Shown: piece by piece, positions 10,040-21,009 of the stretch
How the letters are laid out: every line of letters starts with the position of its first letter
How positions within the stretch are numbered: position 1 is the stretch's first letter
Assembly: GCA_033816765.1 (NCBI GenBank)
Contig: CM066292.1
Location: 4,216,001-4,280,000, forward strand
DNA: 64,000 nucleotides
DNA from: Nothopassalora personata
Lineage: Eukaryota > Ascomycota > Dothideomycetes > Mycosphaerellales > Mycosphaerellaceae
Direction of reading: 5' to 3'
Position numbers and translations under genes: made by a program
Notes under the pieces: model-generated
Database searches by the model: none
Seen by the model: the letters and a program-made list of their open reading frames with translations, nothing else
Told to the model about the DNA's origin: nothing

Positions 10040-13000
10040 ATTTCCTCTCGAAGTTATTCGCGGCTACTATGTCCGCGAGGTACCCTAATAGTTCCTATAT
10101 AGGCTCGTAGTATCCGGTCTATTTTACTAGGACTTTGCGTACTCGGCCTCTACCTCTAACCTTAGTTCTAGCGTAAAGGATCTCTTCTACCTACTACTCT
10201 TCGTAAGACTTAATTATAATAGGGTCCGGCTATTTATTATCGATCTCCTATCTAGGTAAGGGGTCTTAGCTTATAGGTCGTAGTAAGTTAGGATAGAAGA
10301 CCGGGTAGACCCCGTCGGGGATCCTAGATAAGCGTATAGACAACGGCGAGATTACTTCTACTACCGTATACTTCGCGTGTCTATAGTCGATACTCTTCTT
10401 TAGTCGTGTAGTAATATAGTTACGTAGATCTAGCTAAACTTTATCGCCTATACGATAGATTAGTACGGGCTTTCTATTCTAGTTAGCGTAGTCCTCCTAT
10501 TTTTAGGCGGCTTCCGCTATACTCGCCTAATATAGGTCCGTAATCTTTTATATCCTTTCTACGAATAGCGTTGCCCGTTACGCGGCGTCTAGCTAAGACG
10601 TCTCTAGATCCGGTTATAACTAAACGGGTAATAGCGCCTTATATCCGTATACCGCGAAGAAGGGGCTTATTCCTAGCCCGGCGTAATACCGCGCGTTTAG
10701 AGTAAGTTATGCCGAAGGGAGCTAGCGTTTCTAGTCGGACTACTTATAGTTAATGTAGTTACGAAGGTAAGCCTAGACTTCCTAGTTTAATCTTTCCGGG
10801 CCTCCGTCGGTTTATAGGTAGTAAGCGGAGCTAAGCCTCTATTTTATACCGGTTAAACGATAGAAGGTCCTTTAGAAGGTACTCGTCTAGTTAGTACCCC
10901 GGTTACTTGTAATAGCTTAAGGTAGGCTATAGTATCTTACTTAGTAGTCTAAAAACCTTTTAGCGTAGTCCTCGGCCTTTATAGTAGACATCGCTTCTAA
11001 AACGACGGTCTTACTTAGTCGATCCTTGATTACTAAGAGGTAAGTGTTCCCTTACGACTCGGGTATGTCCGTTATAAAATCTATCGAGATCTCCTAGAAG
11101 AATCGGTCGGGGACCGGTAAGGGTTATAGGAGGCCGTGTTTTAATTCCCTCTATACCTTATTCCTACCGTAGTAGTTATAGTTCCTTAAAAACTACCTTA
11201 CGTACTTAGATTATAGGGGCTAGTAGAAGTTACGACTTAGTATCGATGCTATAGAGTCCCGGCTAGGGTAGCCGTACACCAGTAAATTGTACACGGATTA
11301 GATTAGCATAGTTCGAAGGGTATCGTTCTATAGGATCGCTATATCCGCCTCCTTATAGTCGGCCTGAGTAGAAATAGGAGCTCTAGGTACCTAAATCCTA
11401 CCGCGGTAGCGAAGATACCCGTTACGGTTAATGCTATAGTTACCTACTTATACCTTAAGTTTTACCTCGCTAGGAAGTAAACGCGCTCCTACCTTAATCG
11501 CGCGGTATACCGCCTAGAACGTGCTGTCCTTCTCGATAGTTCTTTCCTAGAGGTCGTTTAGCTCTTAGTCTTAGAAGGGTCCCCGTAATACGCCCGGTAA
11601 ATCCGCCTCTTCTACGGCGGATAGTCCTTCGAACTACGTAGCCGAGATTTGTACTAACGAAACCCTTATAGTAGAGCTAGCGTCTACTACTACCTCGCTT
11701 CCCCCCTTCGAGCCCGGCTAATTCTTTACGATGTCCGGTTTAAGAAACCTACGATACCGCAATAACTTATCGTTCTACCTAAGCGTATCCTACTCCCTTC
11801 GAGAACGGGCGTCCGGTACAATCGCCTCGGTACCCGGCCTATATACTAGTAAAAACTGGAATTTTATAACGTTCTTAACCTACCGGATCTACCGTTTGGA
11901 AAGCTATCTCTTCGTTATAAAGTATTCTAGGTTTTTATAGTCCGTCTAGATTATAAAGGGCCTATATGTTTTTAACTCGGGAGCCTATTCTTTAAGACAT
12001 AATACTACCGCGAGTATCTCCTTATCGTAAATGTCGTAGTTAATCTTAGCCTTATTTAGCTTCTTCGAGTAGAATCCTACTAGTTCTACGACTCCGTCCT
12101 TTTCTTATAGGAGGGCGCCTCTAAGCGTAAAGCTGCTATAGTCCGTCTCTAAAAAGGTAGGGAGCTCCGGGTTCTAGTAGGCTAAAACTAGTGCCTTATA
12201 GTACTTATCCTTTAGGGCCTTAAACGCATTAGCCTAACGATCTCCCTAGGAAAACACCTTATTCTTACCGGTTAGCGACGTTAAGGGCTCGGCGAGTTTC
12301 GAATAGTTTAGAATAAATATCCGGTAGTAGTTTGCGAAGCCTAAGAAATGTCGTACGTCCTTCTAGGTAACTAGTGCCTTCTAGTTCTTTACTACTACTA
12401 CCTTTTTAGGGTTAGGTCCTACTCCTTTCCCGTCGGTATATATAATAAACCTAAGGTACTTAACCTTCTTCTATACAAACTTATACTTCCCTAGATCTAG
12501 GAATGGGCCTCCGTCCTAAAGCTTCTAGAGCACGACGCGAACCTTCTAGAAATAGTCCTCCTTTGTTCCGTCGGAGTAAATAACGACGTCGTTAGCGTAG
12601 GCCGAGGCAAAGTCGTCTAGGTAGTCCCGTAATAAACTATTAATGTACCGCTAGAATGTTACCGGGGCTCCGGATAAACCGAACGGGTATACTAGCTACT
12701 CCTATAGACCGAATCTAGTTCACAAAGCCGTCTTATACTCTTTACCTCGAGCTATCCGTAGGTGATAAAATACGGCAATAACGTTAACCTTCGTAATCTA
12801 TGTAGCGCCCGTTAGGTTCCAAATAGTTTCCGGGATTAATAGTAGCGGATAACGGTCCTATTTAGTAATCGAGTTTAGTGCTCTATAATCGTAGTAGAAC
12901 CTAAGTCCTCCCCTAGGCTTCTTTACGAATAAGACGGGAGCCGCCGCTTCTAAGGTAGAAGGGCGAATATAACCCTTACGCTATAGTTCCGTTAGTAACT

Positions 13001-13780
13001 TTCGGAGGCTAAGTAGCTCGTCTTTAGATATACTATAGAGCGGTCCCTAGGGTAATAGTTCCGGCCTTTCGTCGGCTTCTGTCCGGATCTCGATCTTATA
13101 GTTAAGGTCGCCGCGGTATAGAGCTAGTTTATCTACTTCCCTAGTAGAAAATAGCGGAAGTATATCCTAAAGTTCTAGAGGCAAGCCCTTCTTAAGTTCC
13201 TCTCGCGTAGGCGGCTCCTTTTTACTAAGGGCTTTCTTAATATCTTCTACGGTTGCCGCGGTAATCGTAGCGAAACGCTTACCCGACTTATGTTCTTCGT
13301 AGTTACGCCCTTTAGGTACCTATTTCTTTACTAAGCTATAGTAGTGCCGGCGCTTTTTAGGCGTAGTCCGGATCTAATTATGCGCCTTCTACGGGTTCCC
13401 TAGAATTATAGAGAAATCTAGATTAGGTACGACGTAAGTATAAACGACCTAGTAGATCCCGGCAATTTCTATATAGAAGGCTACTACTCCCTCGATCGAG
13501 TTCCGTATTGCTTTCGTAAACCCTATAGCCTTACGGCTCTCGTTGCTAATATACGTAAGACCGAGGCCCTTTACTAGGTCTCCGTTAATTATAGTATAGT
13601 ATATACATCCTTTATCGATAAGGGTAAACGTTCCGTAACTTTCGTTTAGGAGTACGTCGGTATATATAAGATTCCCGTTTATAGAACTCTTAACTACGTT
13701 CTACCCCTTTACTAGTGCTTCTTTATCTCCTAGTTCTAGCTTTTAACTAGGAGCTAGTCTTTTCCTACCTCTTCGGGATC
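10040..13780 (-). pseudogene. Pol of B: protease, RT, RNase H, integrase, chromodomain
   Basis: RT motifs on the minus strand include LIRKEA at about 12.92 kb (aligning with the LFVKKP motif) and the active site ASAYANDVVIYS at about 12.57-12.61 kb, where YADD became YAND. RNase H and integrase follow to the left. At about 10.05-10.22 kb the frame reads VEEILYARTKVRGRGR then VRKVLVK, a clear chromodomain with RIP stops in place of tryptophan. It is non-functional. Confidence 0.82.
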
Positions 13781-14990
13781 CGACTTAAACCCGTCGTCCT
13801 CTAGGATCGGCGCGACCGAGGCCGCGCTAATCCTAGTAGGATTAACTACTACGGCGTACGGGTATTCCTTTATTCGATGTCTACTCGCTCTATAGCGGAA
13901 GTAGAGCTATTCTTAGCGCCTACGATCTCTCTTAGCGGTGTCTACCTATTTTACTCTCTACTTTCCCTTATCCTCCTTCCGGTCCCTACGACTTCTAGAG
14001 CGGCCTCCGCTCGTCCGGGTTAGTGCTATAATAGTATTACTATCGGTATTAACCTAGGTACCGGTAGGTCTCGTAAAAGAACGAGTAGCAACTATAGTAG
14101 TTACACTAGAGTCCTTATTATTATCCTTCTACCTCTTATAAGCTATTTTAAACTAGTCTATGTCCCCGAGGTTAGTTATAATCCGTTCGACCTTACCCGT
14201 AAACTCGTAGTAGTCCTCCTTTTTTAGTATAGCCGCCGTATATATCCTAACGGGGTTCGAGAAGGTGTTACGTAAGTAACTAATCTTAGCGTCGTCGCTC
14301 TAGTTCTCTCTGCTAGCGCTTAGTAGGAGTCCGTCGAATTTTATCTAGTAATCGTACTAAGGTTAACCGTTCGTATGTTTAATCTTAGTAAGCTACTCTA
14401 GAGCCTTAGCGCGCTCGTTACTATTACCGAAGACTTTCTTAAGTTACGTAAAGAAAGTAACGGGGTCCTTCCTAAGTTTACCGTCTCCCTTATCCTAGAA
14501 GTGCCGTATCCTAGTACGCTCTCTCGCTAGTATAGTGTCGTTAATCGTATCCTAGTAATATTCGTTAGAGAGCGTCGGTTTTAGGGCGGATTGTACTCTA
14601 AAAGAGCTCTTTAACCTTAAGAAGTAATCGCGGAATATCTCTACCTTACCGTCCTAGGAAGGTAGGTTCTAACCTCTAGGACCCGACGGTTCTTCTCCGG
14701 TACGTAACGTAGGCGCGGCGGCGTTTAGCGTCTATAGTAATTGTCTTATTAGGTTACTAGTAGTCGTCTTATTATAAACTAGTAGCGAGACTATAGGTGT
14801 TAACTAACGTCGAGCGTCTTCCGATTCTTTTAAAGCGGCGCGCGTTATAATTAACTCGGCTTACACCTCCTCCTATCGCTAGTATAGTTACTAAAGTATA
14901 AGTTAGAAGTTTTCATTCGGGGCGCTAGTCCTAGGGTTCTCGCTACCCGGCAACGTTATTACGTATCCCGTCTCTTCAATAGTAGGTACC
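13781..14990 (-). pseudogene. Gag of B
   Basis: Minus-strand frame ending in a zinc-knuckle relic at about 13.87-13.93 kb (YFRYRASRHRIKEYPYA), where Cys positions appear changed to Tyr. The upstream part has capsid-like composition but no motif I can name. It begins near the 5' LTR at 15018. Confidence 0.6.
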
Positions 14991-15006
14991 TAGCTAATTC
15001 AAATAG

Positions 15007-15016
15007 ATCGAACTTA
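15007..15016 (-). promoter_or_regulatory. Putative self-primer binding site of B
   Basis: On the minus strand TAAGTTCGAT starts 1 nt inside the 5' LTR. Its reverse complement ATCGAACTTA occurs in the minus strand of the LTR (plus-strand position 15065-15074), a perfect 10-nt match, as expected for Tf1-like self-priming. Confidence 0.55.
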
Positions 15017-15017
15017 A

Positions 15018-15179
15018 TGTTACGGGTGAACGACGTGTATACTAGAGTTCTATAAAGTATATAATAAGTTCGATATAGAAGAAAGGGAAAGTCGAACGCT
15101 ATCTAAAGAAAAGGTATCGGAAAGTAATCCGAACGTATAGGCGTAGCCTATGCTAAGAAATAGGGGCCCGCCCCTTACA
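15018..15179 (-). repeat. 5' LTR of B
   Basis: 162 bp, same length as the left LTR. It is followed at 15180 by the CTAAG duplication and the continuing pol frame of A. Confidence 0.93.
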
Positions 15180-17110
15180 CTAAGGACTATTTAAAGATAG
15201 TAGTACTAATAATAATACTTACGAGAAAAGACGTTAACTAGAAATATGGAAAAGAGTAAACTAATACGTTTAAGCAACTTAAGGAATAATACGTATTAGC
15301 CCTTACGATTCGACTATTTAATAGTAGTAAGGAAGTCTATATCGAGACCGACGCGTCTCATATAGTAATAGGCGCGTATCTAATATAGACATACGACGGG
15401 TAAAGATACCTAGTAGCCTATTACTCCCGGAAAATAACTATAGCGGAATAGAACTATAATATCTATAATAAAGAGCTTCTAGATATTATTACCGCTATAT
15501 AATATTAGAGAGTACATATCGAGGGCCTACTAAAGTTAATGATTCTTTCTAACTATAAGAATCTTACGTACTTTACGACGATAAAAGAACTTACCCGAAG
15601 GTAAGCCCGCTATTTAGAGCTACTAGGGTAGTATAAGTTCGAGATTAAATATACTCTAGGAAGAGAGAATAGCCGCGGTAACGCGCTAAGCTAAAGAAGT
15701 AACTATATAGAAGGAAAAGAACTAGTATAATATAAGATACTAAAGATAAACTCTAATAGAAGTCTTAGTACTAATATAAGAGAATTTAATAATATCGTAC
15801 GGATATTAGGCGATAAGGACGAACAATTCCCTATATTATAAGGAAAATACTAAGTATCGAAGGATTAAGAAGAAGAGTATATACGACAATACTACGACGG
15901 ACTAATATATAGACACTCTAGAACTTCAAAGATAATAGACCTAATATAACGTAGCTTCTTATTTCTATAGATAAGACTAAAGGTACTACGCTATATTAAG
16001 CAATACGTATACTACTAACGAAATAAGGCTACGAGATATACGAAATACGGTTACCTATAGTTTAGGATACTACTAACGAAGCTATAGGATAAAGTTACAA
16101 TAAACTTTATTACGAAACTCCTACTATTAAAGGATTAAGTTACTAAGTGACTATATAATATAATACTAGTTATAGTTAATAGACTTACGAAATACGTATA
16201 CTTTATTCCTATATTAGAAACATATAATATAGAGTAGCTCGGATACCTCGTACTAAATAGACTTATCCGATACTATAGATTCCCTTACGCGTTTATAACG
16301 GATAAAGATAAGCTATTTATATCAAACTACTAGGAAACGCTTATAGGAACAATCGGAATCAAATATAAGCTATTAATAGTATACTATCTAGAGATAGACG
16401 GATAAACTAAGAGGATAAATTAGACGCTAGAATAATATCTACGACATTATATTAACTACGTATAAGATAACTAGGTTTTATTACTATCGATAGCGTAGAT
16501 TATGCTAAATAACTATAAATTGAGGATAACTTTAACGACACTATTTTATACGAACTTTAGTACAGATCCTAACCTATTTAGAACACCTAGATCCTACCTA
16601 TCGGCCAAAAGAGCAATTGTAATAACGGATACTCTTAAGGAAGTATATAAAGAAATACTTAAGGCGATCGAAGATATATAATAAAAACTGTCTTAATAAT
16701 AATAAGATATAAGAAAAACAGTACCTCTACTAAAAAAGGGGGATAAGGTTTATCTCCTTATAAAAAACTTTAAAATAAGGAGAAAGACTAGGAAGCTAGA
16801 TTATATTAAGATCGGACTATTTTTTATTAATAAAGTTATAGGACTAGTTAACTACCGCCTACGACTACTACCCGACGTAAAAATCTACCTAGTTTTCTAT
16901 ATCTCTAAGTTAGAACCTATAGACGCTAAAATACCTTACTAAGAGAGCTTCGATTTCGAGCCGGAAGTAGAAAACAAATTTAAAGTTAAAAACATCCTAG
17001 ATAAGAAAGGTTAGCGATATCTTATTAAATAGAAAGAATATAACGAATTAGAAAATACCTAGGAACTAGAAGGAAACCTACGATACTATTAATAAAAGAT
17101 CTAGGAATAT
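15180..17110 (+). pseudogene. Copy A pol, second part: RNase H, integrase, chromodomain
   Basis: Continues the frame broken at 8284. RNase H at about 15310-15720 (starting VYIETDASHIVIGAYL), integrase at about 15850-16700, then the C-terminal domain with LLKKGDKVYLLIKN and a chromodomain at about 16970-17070 (FKVKNILDKKG). Stops are RIP-type. It aligns by eye along its length with 60715-62610 in copy F. Confidence 0.85.
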
Positions 17111-17241
17111 AAGAAATAAACGTACTTCTCCGCTAGAAGGACCGGGGTCTAAAGAAGCCGTCGCGGCCTCTTCTAAGTTAGACATAACTAAAGAGCGTTA
17201 TCCGGGATTAGAGAAAGCTCTTCCTACGAGGTGATTAATAT

Positions 17242-17723
17242 CTAAAAGATATTTACTAATTCCTTAGAATTCCCTTCTAGAACGAGAAGGTACGACGAAG
17301 GCGCGGATAAGGCCTCGATACCTACGCTAGGGAAACCCTAAAGATCTTTAAAATCCTTCGCCATCGCCTTTTCCTCCCGATCTTTAGTAATACGGAGTTG
17401 TTTTCGAAGACGATATACTTTCGATATTGCCTTATTACCTTCTCTTTAGCTTTATTAAGCTCGCGCTTTAGTTTTTAACGCTAATTACGGAGCCTCTCCT
17501 ACTTAGTCTAAGTAATAGTTACATTATACTTAATGCCTCCCCGAACGTACTCAGAGTAATACCTAGATCGTATATATACTATATAACGCGGACTTTTCTT
17601 TCCCTTAGGTATATAGCCCTTTTAGTAACTAGAGTAAGGGGACGGCATTTTGCAACCTTCGGACTTAATACCTAGCGCTTAACGCTCGCGGCGCTCCTAA
17701 CGGGTTAGCTATTCGCCGCTTAT
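17242..17723 (-). pseudogene. Antisense 3' ORF of copy A
   Basis: Minus-strand frame opposite to gag-pol, between the chromodomain and the 3' LTR. The likely start is ATA at 17723 (RIP form of ATG), as in F, with an internal ATG at 17648. It aligns with the F frame: RQERRERQALGI-like N-terminus (with stops), YYSEYVRGGIKYNVTIT, then RLRKQLRITKDREEKAMAKD. One single-base frameshift and several TAG/TAA stops. It predicts a basic N-terminus followed by a charged coiled coil. Function unknown. Confidence 0.8.
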
Positions 17724-17793
17724 AGTTATAAAGAGGAAGAAATATATAAGAACTAAGGGAACTTAGGACGAGTTTTAGTAGGAAGCGAGTTAG

Positions 17794-18268
17794 TATTACG
17801 GTTTAACTTAAAGGACTATACGGATAGGGCTAGAGAAGAGAATCTAAAAGATAAGGACTAATTGCTAAAACATAGAGAGGGTCTATAGGCCTAGTTATAT
17901 ATACGACTATAGGTATTTTATATAGTCGTAGACGACCGTAGTAGTAGCGCGTAGTCAACTACGACTACACGACTAGACAACCGGACGTATAGACGTTCGG
18001 TTAGACACTATAAGCTAGTATAAGGATCTCCTTTATATTTAGGAACGCTAAGAACCCTTATGGTTTCAATACGTTTAACTTACTATTTAATATTACTATT
18101 TAGAATACACCGAAACCTAACCTCTACTATACTATTTCTTAAGTCTTTATAAGACTAAGACAACTACTACTTTATTACTCTCCCTTAACTTCTTATTAGC
18201 CTAAGAACAAACCCAATTAGGCTTATCCTCTTAACTTATAATATTATTAGGTTATACTAAACCTAATA
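17794..18268 (+). repeat. 3' LTR of A
   Basis: 475 bp, TATTACGG to CCTAATA, followed by target duplication CTAAG at 18269-18273. The first TGTTA became TATTA through RIP. Confidence 0.92.
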
Positions 18269-19051
18269 CTAAGCTACAATATGTTTTATATCTCTAGTAT
18301 AGAAACAAAGTATACGTATCTTAGAAGCTTATTAACTATAACTAATATTATATCGTATAGTTATTTTATAACTTAGTCTTTTAACGGTAGGAATTTTATA
18401 ATAAACTCTATTATAACTTTATTCTATTAGTTTTATAGGTAGTGTCCTAAACTATAGGTAACCGTGTTTTACGTATCTTATAGCCTTATTTTATTAATAG
18501 TAGACGTATTACTTAATATAGCGTAATACCTTTAGCCTTATCTATAGAGATAAGAAACTACGTTATATTAGGTCTATTATCTTTAAAGTTCTAAGGTATT
18601 TATAAGTTAGTCCGTCGTAGTATTATTATATATACTCTTCTTCTTAACACTTTAGTACTTAGTATTTTCCTTATAATATAGGAAATCACTCGTCCTTATT
18701 ACTTAGTATCCGTACGATATTATTAAAGTCTCTTATTTTAGTACTAAGACTTCTATTAGGATTTATTTGTAGTATATTATATTATAATAGTCCTTTTTAT
18801 TCTATATAGTTACTTCTTTAGCTTAGTACGTTAGTACGGCTATTCTCTCTTCCTAGATTATATTTAATTTTGAACTTATATTACCTAAGTAGCTCTTACT
18901 AGCGGGCTTACCTTAAGGTAAGTTCCTTTATTATTATAAAGTACGTAGAATTTTTATAGTTAGTTAGAAAGAATTATTAACTTTAGTAGGCCCTTAATAT
19001 ATACTCTCTAATATAATATTATAGTACTAATAGCTAGAAGCTCTTTATTAT
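18269..19051 (-). pseudogene. C1 pol middle part: integrase to RNase H
   Basis: Resumes the C1 frame broken at 4045. It matches C2 at about 31640-32400. It is interrupted at 19051 by element D. Confidence 0.75.
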
Positions 19052-19250
19052 TATTAGGACCGCGAGGGTTATAAGGGGATGTTATAATATATAGTAAGCC
19101 TACGATCTTCTAATCGTAAATAAACTAAAGCTTACCTTCTTCTATAGACGCTATACGCGTCTCTTAGTGTACGTATACACGTTACGTGCGGCTTACTAAG
19201 CCGGGCATAGCCGCATTATATGTAAGGGTTAGCTATAGGCTACTCTTATA
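19052..19250 (-). repeat. 3' LTR of D
   Basis: 199 bp, TATTAGGACCGCGAGG to TACTCTTATA, paired with 25747-25945. Next to it, 19251-19268 reads on the minus strand as a polypurine tract (CCTAGGAGGAGAGGTAGT). Confidence 0.92.
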
Positions 19251-19659
19251 ACTACCTCTCCTCCTAGGACGAGCTACCCTTAGCTCGCGGCTTTAGGAGG
19301 TTTCTATATAAGTGATCTATCTACTTCTCGTAGATTCCGTTACTATACGACCCGTCTACGGGTCTCGTACGTGTCGTTATTAGGGTGTAGGTAGTTAGAG
19401 TTATAGTTACCCGATTAACTAACTCGAGGGTTTAAGAAGCACGCCCTCTCCCTCCTTTTCCTTCTTTTTTCTTATACTAGGTTCTCGTAGCGTACCGTAC
19501 CTACACTACTAGCGATCTACTAGCTCCTCGCTAGCGACTACCTAGCGACCCGCTAGTACTACTATAGCTTTAGACGAAGCTATTTAAGATTAACTGTATT
19601 AGGAGGCCCTTATAGGGGGCCTATTAGTACTACTAATACTATTACTAGTACTACTATAG

Positions 19660-20290
19660 ATGTCTAGCGCGCTTAGCGTACTAGACACGCCTACGAAGCG
19701 TAAGTTTAGCGCACTAGGCCCGTAGACCCCTAAGTTATTACTAGCTAAGCGTCTAGGTATAGACATTAAGATATACTTACGTTACCTCTACTACTTCGTA
19801 ACTAGTAAGTATTTACTACGCTTATCGCTTACGATACGCTTACTAACCGTATAGTAGACGAGTAGGATACGTATAATAGTATTACTACTAGTAAGTTACT
19901 TAAGAAGTGTATATAATATAGGGTAAGTAGGTACCCGTACGTTAGTAATACTAGTATCGCTATCGCGTAGATAGTAGCTCGCCTACGCACCGCCCGCGCC
20001 TAGCGCGATAAGCTTATCTAGGGGCTTAGCGACCCTCCTACTAAGGAGGAGTAGGACGCTCTAGACTAGTAGTACGACCTCTACGCCTAACTAGGTAAGT
20101 AGATCTTTCCTATAAGTACTACGCCTCGCTAGCGCTCCGTACGCTTACCGCGTACGGCGTACTATCGTTCCCTATATAAATTAGCTAACTTCCTCCTAGG
20201 GTAAGAAGTAGTTTAGCGCCTATAAGAATAAGCGCCTAGGCGACACTCGCGTACGCTTTACCGGCGCCTCTACTACTACTACCCCTACCT
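19660..20290 (+). pseudogene. Antisense 3' ORF of D
   Basis: Plus-strand frame, antisense to pol, between chromodomain and 3' LTR. It opens MSSALSVLDTPTKRKFSALG. After a one-base frameshift near 19.77 kb it continues with DILTLPLLLRN and AYDTLTNRIVDE, then a helical, charged stretch with IVARLRTARA and KLI-GLSDPPTKEE. Breaks are TAG/TAA only. About 200 codons. No similarity to the T1 antisense frame is visible, and I recognise no family. The end is uncertain. Confidence 0.6.
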
Positions 20291-21009
20291 CCGCCGCCGC
20301 TACTACGTCTATAGTTCTATAGTAAGAGTAGAATAGGGTCCTTAATAGGCTCTTTAAGCTCGGCCGTACTATAAGTACTACGCGTGTTATATACGTGTCC
20401 TATACTAACCGTAGTTATAGTTCTTATAGGCTAGAAACATCGATACTACCGCCGTAGATAGGGCGTTCCTACCCACTACTCTACGCGGTAAGTTTAATAA
20501 GGGTAATAATAATAAGGAGGATAATAACGAGTAATTGCGCGTTTTGCGTATACTAGCCGCCTACTACGCGCCTATTCTCTATTTACGTAGCGCCGTCGCG
20601 CGCCTATAAAAGTTTGTTTTAAATAAATAATCTTCTCTCTACTCTTCTCTCTCCTCTCCTCCCTCTCTAATGTTATTACTATCGGGGGTATTTACTTAAC
20701 TAAGTAAGCGAGCCTTTTAATAAGACGGAGTATACTAGGAGTTCCGTCGGTCTTATATGTAGGTTATAGCTAATTTTACTATTAGGGGAAAGAGGTCCCT
20801 CTCCTATATAGATACTATTAGGTAGCCTCCTCCCTATATTATTAAGGAAAAGAGGAGGTTATATCTAAAGGGTAAGGTCCTTATATCTAGCTACTAAAGG
20901 GTTAAGGCCTAAATACGCGATCTATACTCTCTCTTCTATACCTTATATTACCTTCGTAGACGCCTTATATTCGGCTACTATACGCGTAGTATTCGCGAGT
21001 CCTTATACC

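Larger units (their letters stand above)
8285..15179 (-). mobile_element. T2 chromovirus B, complete, nested in A
   Basis: A 6895-bp minus-strand Ty3/Gypsy element with 162-bp LTRs (TGTTACGGG to CCTTACA/CCTTATA) and target duplication CTAAG (8280-8284 and 15180-15184). It inserted into the pol frame of A. Order on the minus strand: 5' LTR (right), primer site, gag, protease, RT, RNase H, integrase, chromodomain, long 3' region with an antisense frame, C-rich polypurine complement, 3' LTR (left). All frames carry RIP-type stops. Confidence 0.93.
4046..18268 (+). mobile_element. T1 chromovirus copy A (full length, interrupted by B)
   Basis: Plus-strand Ty3/Gypsy chromovirus with two 475-bp LTRs and a CTAAG target duplication (4041-4045 and 18269-18273). 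Without the 6.9-kb insertion B it is about 7.3 kb. Order: LTR, primer site, gag with a CCHC knuckle relic, acidic linker, protease, RT, RNase H, integrase, chromodomain, antisense ORF, LTR. It is heavily RIPed. It inserted into integrase-coding DNA of C1. Confidence 0.92.
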
